Shown piece after piece: positions 29,646 through 33,072 of a DNA stretch of 33,072 bases. Position numbers and translations under genes: made by a program. The stretch covers positions 1 through 33,072 of the forward strand of contig CANRDZ010000007.1 of NCBI GenBank assembly GCA_947629465.1, given 5' to 3'. Each line of letters begins with the position of its first letter. Position 1 is the first letter of the stretch. The notes beneath the pieces were generated by a model that was given only the letters and a program-made list of their open reading frames with translations, had not been told where the DNA came from and did no database searches. The stretch comes from an uncultured Bacilli bacterium. GTDB taxonomy: Bacteria; Bacillota_I; Bacilli_A; RF39; UBA660.

Positions 29646-30686
29646 TTGAAGATATTTAAGATTATTGGTAAAATATTCAGTTTTATAGGAATATTTTTAG
29701 GGGGCTTACTTATATCTATATATAGTATGGGCTTACTATTTTGTTATGGTCCAAGTGTTCATGCTCGCAATTTATTCGTGACAACTTTACTTGAAACTGG
29801 GCAACTTAAATTTGTGGTTGGCTTACTCATGAATGATGAGAAAGTTGAAGAAATAGTTAATTCCAATAGTATGGAAGTCTTTGATGAAGAAATGAATGAT
29901 GATTTAATTACTATTGATAATAATTTAGATAAAAATAAAATTGAATTAAAAGAAATATATGGAAGTACTTATTATGCCAAAATGCTTATCATAAATGATC
30001 CAGCAAGAGTTAAAATAGCTAGTATTTATGATGGTGAATGGAAAGAAAAAGGCGTTACATTAGATAAATTAGTTAATGATAATAATGGTATTGCTGGAGT
30101 TAATGGTGGTCTTTATTATTCCGATAATAATAAAGGGGGAAGACCTCTTGGGTTAGTTGTAAAAAATAAAATTATTGAACATAATAATCCGGTAGGAATT
30201 AGAGGAATGCATTTAATTGGATTTAATGAAGATAATTTGCTTAAAATAATTGATTTAAGTGGAATGAATAAAAATGAAGTAGAAAAAGTAATTAAAGAAG
30301 AAAAAATAAGAGATGCCGTAGCTTTTCAAGAAGAAGCAAGTGATGTAAATAATCATTTTGTTAAATTAATAATTAATGGTGAAAAAAGAGAGGCCAAAGG
30401 TAGTGGAAGTGGAGCTAATCCTAGAACTGCTATAGGTCAAAGAGCAGATGGATCAGTATTGCTTTTAGTAACAGATGGTCGTGGCAAAAATGGTCATTTA
30501 GGGGCTACAGCGAAAGATTTAATTGAAATAATGGCGGAGTATGGTGCCATAAATGCTGCTAATATTGACGGAGGATCATCATCTAGTATGTATTATAATG
30601 GAAATTTTGAAATGACTTCTGTAACATTTTATTACTCAAATTCATCTTGGAATTTACCTACTGGCTTTATAGTAGAAAAGAGGTAA
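29646..30686 (+). CDS. Phosphodiester glycosidase (NAGPA/DUF2233) family protein, membrane anchored
   Basis: N-terminal TM; GIAGVNGGLYYSDNNKGGRPLGLVVKN; NPRTAIGQRADGSVLLLVTDGRG; AINAANIDGGSSSSMYYNG. TTG start with AGGAAG. Confidence 0.85.
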   Translation: MKIFKIIGKIFSFIGIFLGGLLISIYSMGLLFCYGPSVHARNLFVTTLLETGQLKFVVGLLMNDEKVEEIVNSNSMEVFDEEMNDDLITIDNNLDKNKIELKEIYGSTYYAKMLIINDPARVKIASIYDGEWKEKGVTLDKLVNDNNGIAGVNGGLYYSDNNKGGRPLGLVVKNKIIEHNNPVGIRGMHLIGFNEDNLLKIIDLSGMNKNEVEKVIKEEKIRDAVAFQEEASDVNNHFVKLIINGEKREAKGSGSGANPRTAIGQRADGSVLLLVTDGRGKNGHLGATAKDLIEIMAEYGAINAANIDGGSSSSMYYNGNFEMTSVTFYYSNSSWNLPTGFIVEKR

Positions 30687-30688
30687 TT

Positions 30689-31798
30689 ATGAGTAAATAT
30701 AAAAAAAGTTTAATAATTTATAGTATTTTAATAGCTCTTTTAGTTGTTATATTTTTAATTTATACTTATCATAGTTTAGTTTTATATGAACGTAATTTAG
30801 TAGATAATTATATTGGTTATTATTTAAAAAATGAAGGTTATAAAAATATTCAAAATGATATATTTAAAGTTAGTGAATTAGAAATTAATGATAAAGATAT
30901 AAAAGATGGAGTTAAAAAATTATATCAAAGTAATAATTTAAAATATATTGAAAATAAAAAGTTAGAAAAAGATAATTTATACGTCTATGATGTTTATAAT
31001 AATAATGTTTTAATAAATAGAATATCATTAAAAAGTAAAAAGAAATATAAAATAATGGGAATTTTAAATAGTGATGAATGGGAAATTGTAAATAGTGAAA
31101 ATTATTTTGACAATGGTCTTTATTCTTATGAAATAGCTATTCCTGAAAATTATCAATTATATATAAATAATAAATTAGTTAATGATAAATATATTATAGA
31201 AACTAAAGATGTTGATAATCTATCAGAACTGACTGAATTTATTAGTATAAGTAAAAAAAATATTTATAATATTAATAATTTAATATATGAACCAGAAATT
31301 AAAATATTAGATGAAAATAATAAAGAAGTTAACTATATTTTAAATGATAATAAAATTAATATTGATAAAGAATTTTTAAAAATATCAACTTATGAAGAAG
31401 CAAAGAAATATTTAAAAAATGATTTTGATATTATGGAATTAGCAGAGAATTATAGCTTATTTTTAACAGATGATTTAGGTGGGGAAAGACATGGCCTTTA
31501 TAAACTTACGCCATATATGTTAAAAGATACAGATGTTTATAAAAGAGCTTTATCTTGGAGTATTGGCCCTGATATTTTAATGGTTAGTGAACATACATTT
31601 AAAAATCCTCGCTTTACAAATGAAAAATTAGAAAATTTTATTATTTATAATGATTTAGCTTTCAGTGTAGAAGTCCATTTAGAAAAAAATATGATAGTTA
31701 GCCATAAAGATAAAGTTGATGTTATGAATGATCGCTTATATTTCATCTATTATGATGGTAGTTATAAGTGGGTTAAATCAGAATCTATTAAAAGATAG
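30689..31798 (+). CDS. Hypothetical single-pass membrane protein
   Basis: Start ATG 30689 with AGAGG RBS (listed start 30647 is inside the upstream gene); N-terminal TM SLIIYSILIALLVVIFLIYTY, extracytoplasmic-type remainder. Confidence 0.75.
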   Translation: MSKYKKSLIIYSILIALLVVIFLIYTYHSLVLYERNLVDNYIGYYLKNEGYKNIQNDIFKVSELEINDKDIKDGVKKLYQSNNLKYIENKKLEKDNLYVYDVYNNNVLINRISLKSKKKYKIMGILNSDEWEIVNSENYFDNGLYSYEIAIPENYQLYINNKLVNDKYIIETKDVDNLSELTEFISISKKNIYNINNLIYEPEIKILDENNKEVNYILNDNKINIDKEFLKISTYEEAKKYLKNDFDIMELAENYSLFLTDDLGGERHGLYKLTPYMLKDTDVYKRALSWSIGPDILMVSEHTFKNPRFTNEKLENFIIYNDLAFSVEVHLEKNMIVSHKDKVDVMNDRLYFIYYDGSYKWVKSESIKR

Positions 31799-31812
31799 GA
31801 GAGTTTTGGAAA

Positions 31813-32481
31813 ATGAATATAGAAGATGCATACACAATAATTAATAATTTATATGCAAAATATGCGAAAAAAGAAGAAGAAAGAAAAGAAATCGTGGAGC
31901 GTTTAGTAAGTAAAAGTGATCACATACAAGAAAAAATAAATGCTAAATATAGAGAAATTGGCAAAATAAAAATGAAATTAGATAATGCTGAAATTAAAAA
32001 GAAAGAAGATAATAAATTTAAAATAGGAATGATTTTAAGTTTACTATTAAGTTTATTAGTTAATGCTTTAATTAATAATATATTTCTAATTGATACTATG
32101 TTTAGTGAAATGGTAATTGGAATTATAACAACATTATTATTAACAGGAGTATATACAGTTAAATATACACTTAAAAATCACCATTTCCCATTTTTAGCAA
32201 ATAATGAGGAATATATTCAAGAATTAAATAATAATTTAGAAAATCTTAAAAAGGAAAATATTGAATTAGAAAGAAAAAGGAAAGCTGTTAATGGTGAAAT
32301 TCAAGTTTTTATTAAATTAAAAGTTTATGAAAATGCTAAAGATATTTTAAGTAATTTAGCAAAAGCCATAAATGATAATTATGGTTTTGAAAATTATATG
32401 GAACCAATAGAAGAAAAAGATGAAATTGAATGGTTAACTGTTATGGAAAGAAAATTAAAAAAGGGAGGAACTAATGGATAA
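31813..32481 (+). CDS. Hypothetical protein: two TM helices flanked by coiled coils
   Basis: Charged heptad-like flanks, hydrophobic IGMILSLLLSLLVNALINNIFL and MVIGIITTLLLTGVYTV; ATG at 31813 overlaps no other gene. Confidence 0.7.
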   Translation: MNIEDAYTIINNLYAKYAKKEEERKEIVERLVSKSDHIQEKINAKYREIGKIKMKLDNAEIKKKEDNKFKIGMILSLLLSLLVNALINNIFLIDTMFSEMVIGIITTLLLTGVYTVKYTLKNHHFPFLANNEEYIQELNNNLENLKKENIELERKRKAVNGEIQVFIKLKVYENAKDILSNLAKAINDNYGFENYMEPIEEKDEIEWLTVMERKLKKGGTNG

Positions 32482-33072
32482 TATATTTATAATAATACCA
32501 ACCCTAGATCCAGATGAAGAAATTATGCTAAAATTTGTTAAACAATTAAAAAAAGATTTTAATAATATTTTAGTAGTTAATGATGGTTCTAAAGCAGTTT
32601 TTGATTCGTTTTTTAAAGATTTAGAAAAATTAGGTGTAATTGTTTTAAAACATTATGTGAATTTAGGTAAAGGTCGCGGTATAAAAAATGCTTTTAATTA
32701 TATTTTAAATAATTATCCTGATATTGAAGGATGTGTTACTTGCGATTCTGATGGCCAACATAGTGTTAAAGACATTAAAAAAGTAGCTAAAGAAGTATTA
32801 AAAAATAAAGACAAATTGATATTAGGCGTAAGAGATTTTGATAAAGAAAATGTACCTCCTAAAAGTCAATATGGCAATAAAATAACAAGGAATATTTTTA
32901 AAATATTTATTGGTTTAAATATTAGTGATACTCAAACAGGATTAAGGGGATTATCAAAAAATTTAATGAGTATGATGATGGATTTATCTGGTGAAAGATA
33001 TGAATATGAAACTAATATGTTAATTTTTACTAAAGAAGAAGGTATTAAAATAAAAGAAGTAGAAATTGAAAC
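32474..33072 (+). CDS. Family 2 glycosyltransferase (dolichol-phosphate-mannose-synthase-like), 3'-truncated by window edge
   Basis: Absent from the ORF track. ATG 32474 with GGGAGG RBS: MDNIFIIIPTLDPDEEIMLKFVKQLKKDFNNILVVNDGS...VNLGKGRGIKNAFNYIL...CVTCDSDGQHSVKDIKKV...SDTQTGLRGLSKNLM...ERYEYETNML. Confidence 0.9.
   Translation, partial: MDNIFIIIPTLDPDEEIMLKFVKQLKKDFNNILVVNDGSKAVFDSFFKDLEKLGVIVLKHYVNLGKGRGIKNAFNYILNNYPDIEGCVTCDSDGQHSVKDIKKVAKEVLKNKDKLILGVRDFDKENVPPKSQYGNKITRNIFKIFIGLNISDTQTGLRGLSKNLMSMMMDLSGERYEYETNMLIFTKEEGIKIKEVEIE

Overview
This is a very AT-rich 33 kb bacterial chromosome window with Firmicutes/Mollicutes-like gene content. The standard code fits: conserved genes are intact with TGG for Trp, and TGA appears as a stop. 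Most of it is a readable housekeeping and cell-envelope region. From left to right it contains: a 5'-truncated exported Cys/Trp-rich protein with Ig-like repeats; a double-CIRCE-controlled heat-shock operon (hrcA-grpE-dnaK-pepF-dnaJ) with an M3 oligoendopeptidase between dnaK and dnaJ; a second exported protein whose C-terminal module resembles the first; a membrane-anchored hypothetical plus mtaB; a divergent TetR/MMPL pair with a perfect 16-bp palindrome between them, the MMPL carrying about 7 tandem repeats in its extracytoplasmic insert; a SleB-like hydrolase; rnhC; cvpA; thioredoxin; a short YigZ; uvrC; a small phage-like remnant (holin-like ORF plus a KilA-N gene split by a one-base frameshift) beside a minus-strand tRNA-Thr(CGU); gmk; a GtrA plus polytopic membrane fusion; an acyl-adenylating enzyme, plsC and murF; an XRE regulator with a 44-bp nested palindrome; and an envelope operon (NAGPA-type, two membrane hypotheticals, a truncated GT2). 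I see no CRISPR array, IS element or rRNA. I found no clear-cut new defence or mobile system. The strongest leads are the MMPL repeat insert with its operator, the paired exported C-terminal modules, the XRE operator, and the frameshifted KilA-N next to the tRNA. Several supplied ORF starts look too long, and both edge genes are incomplete.
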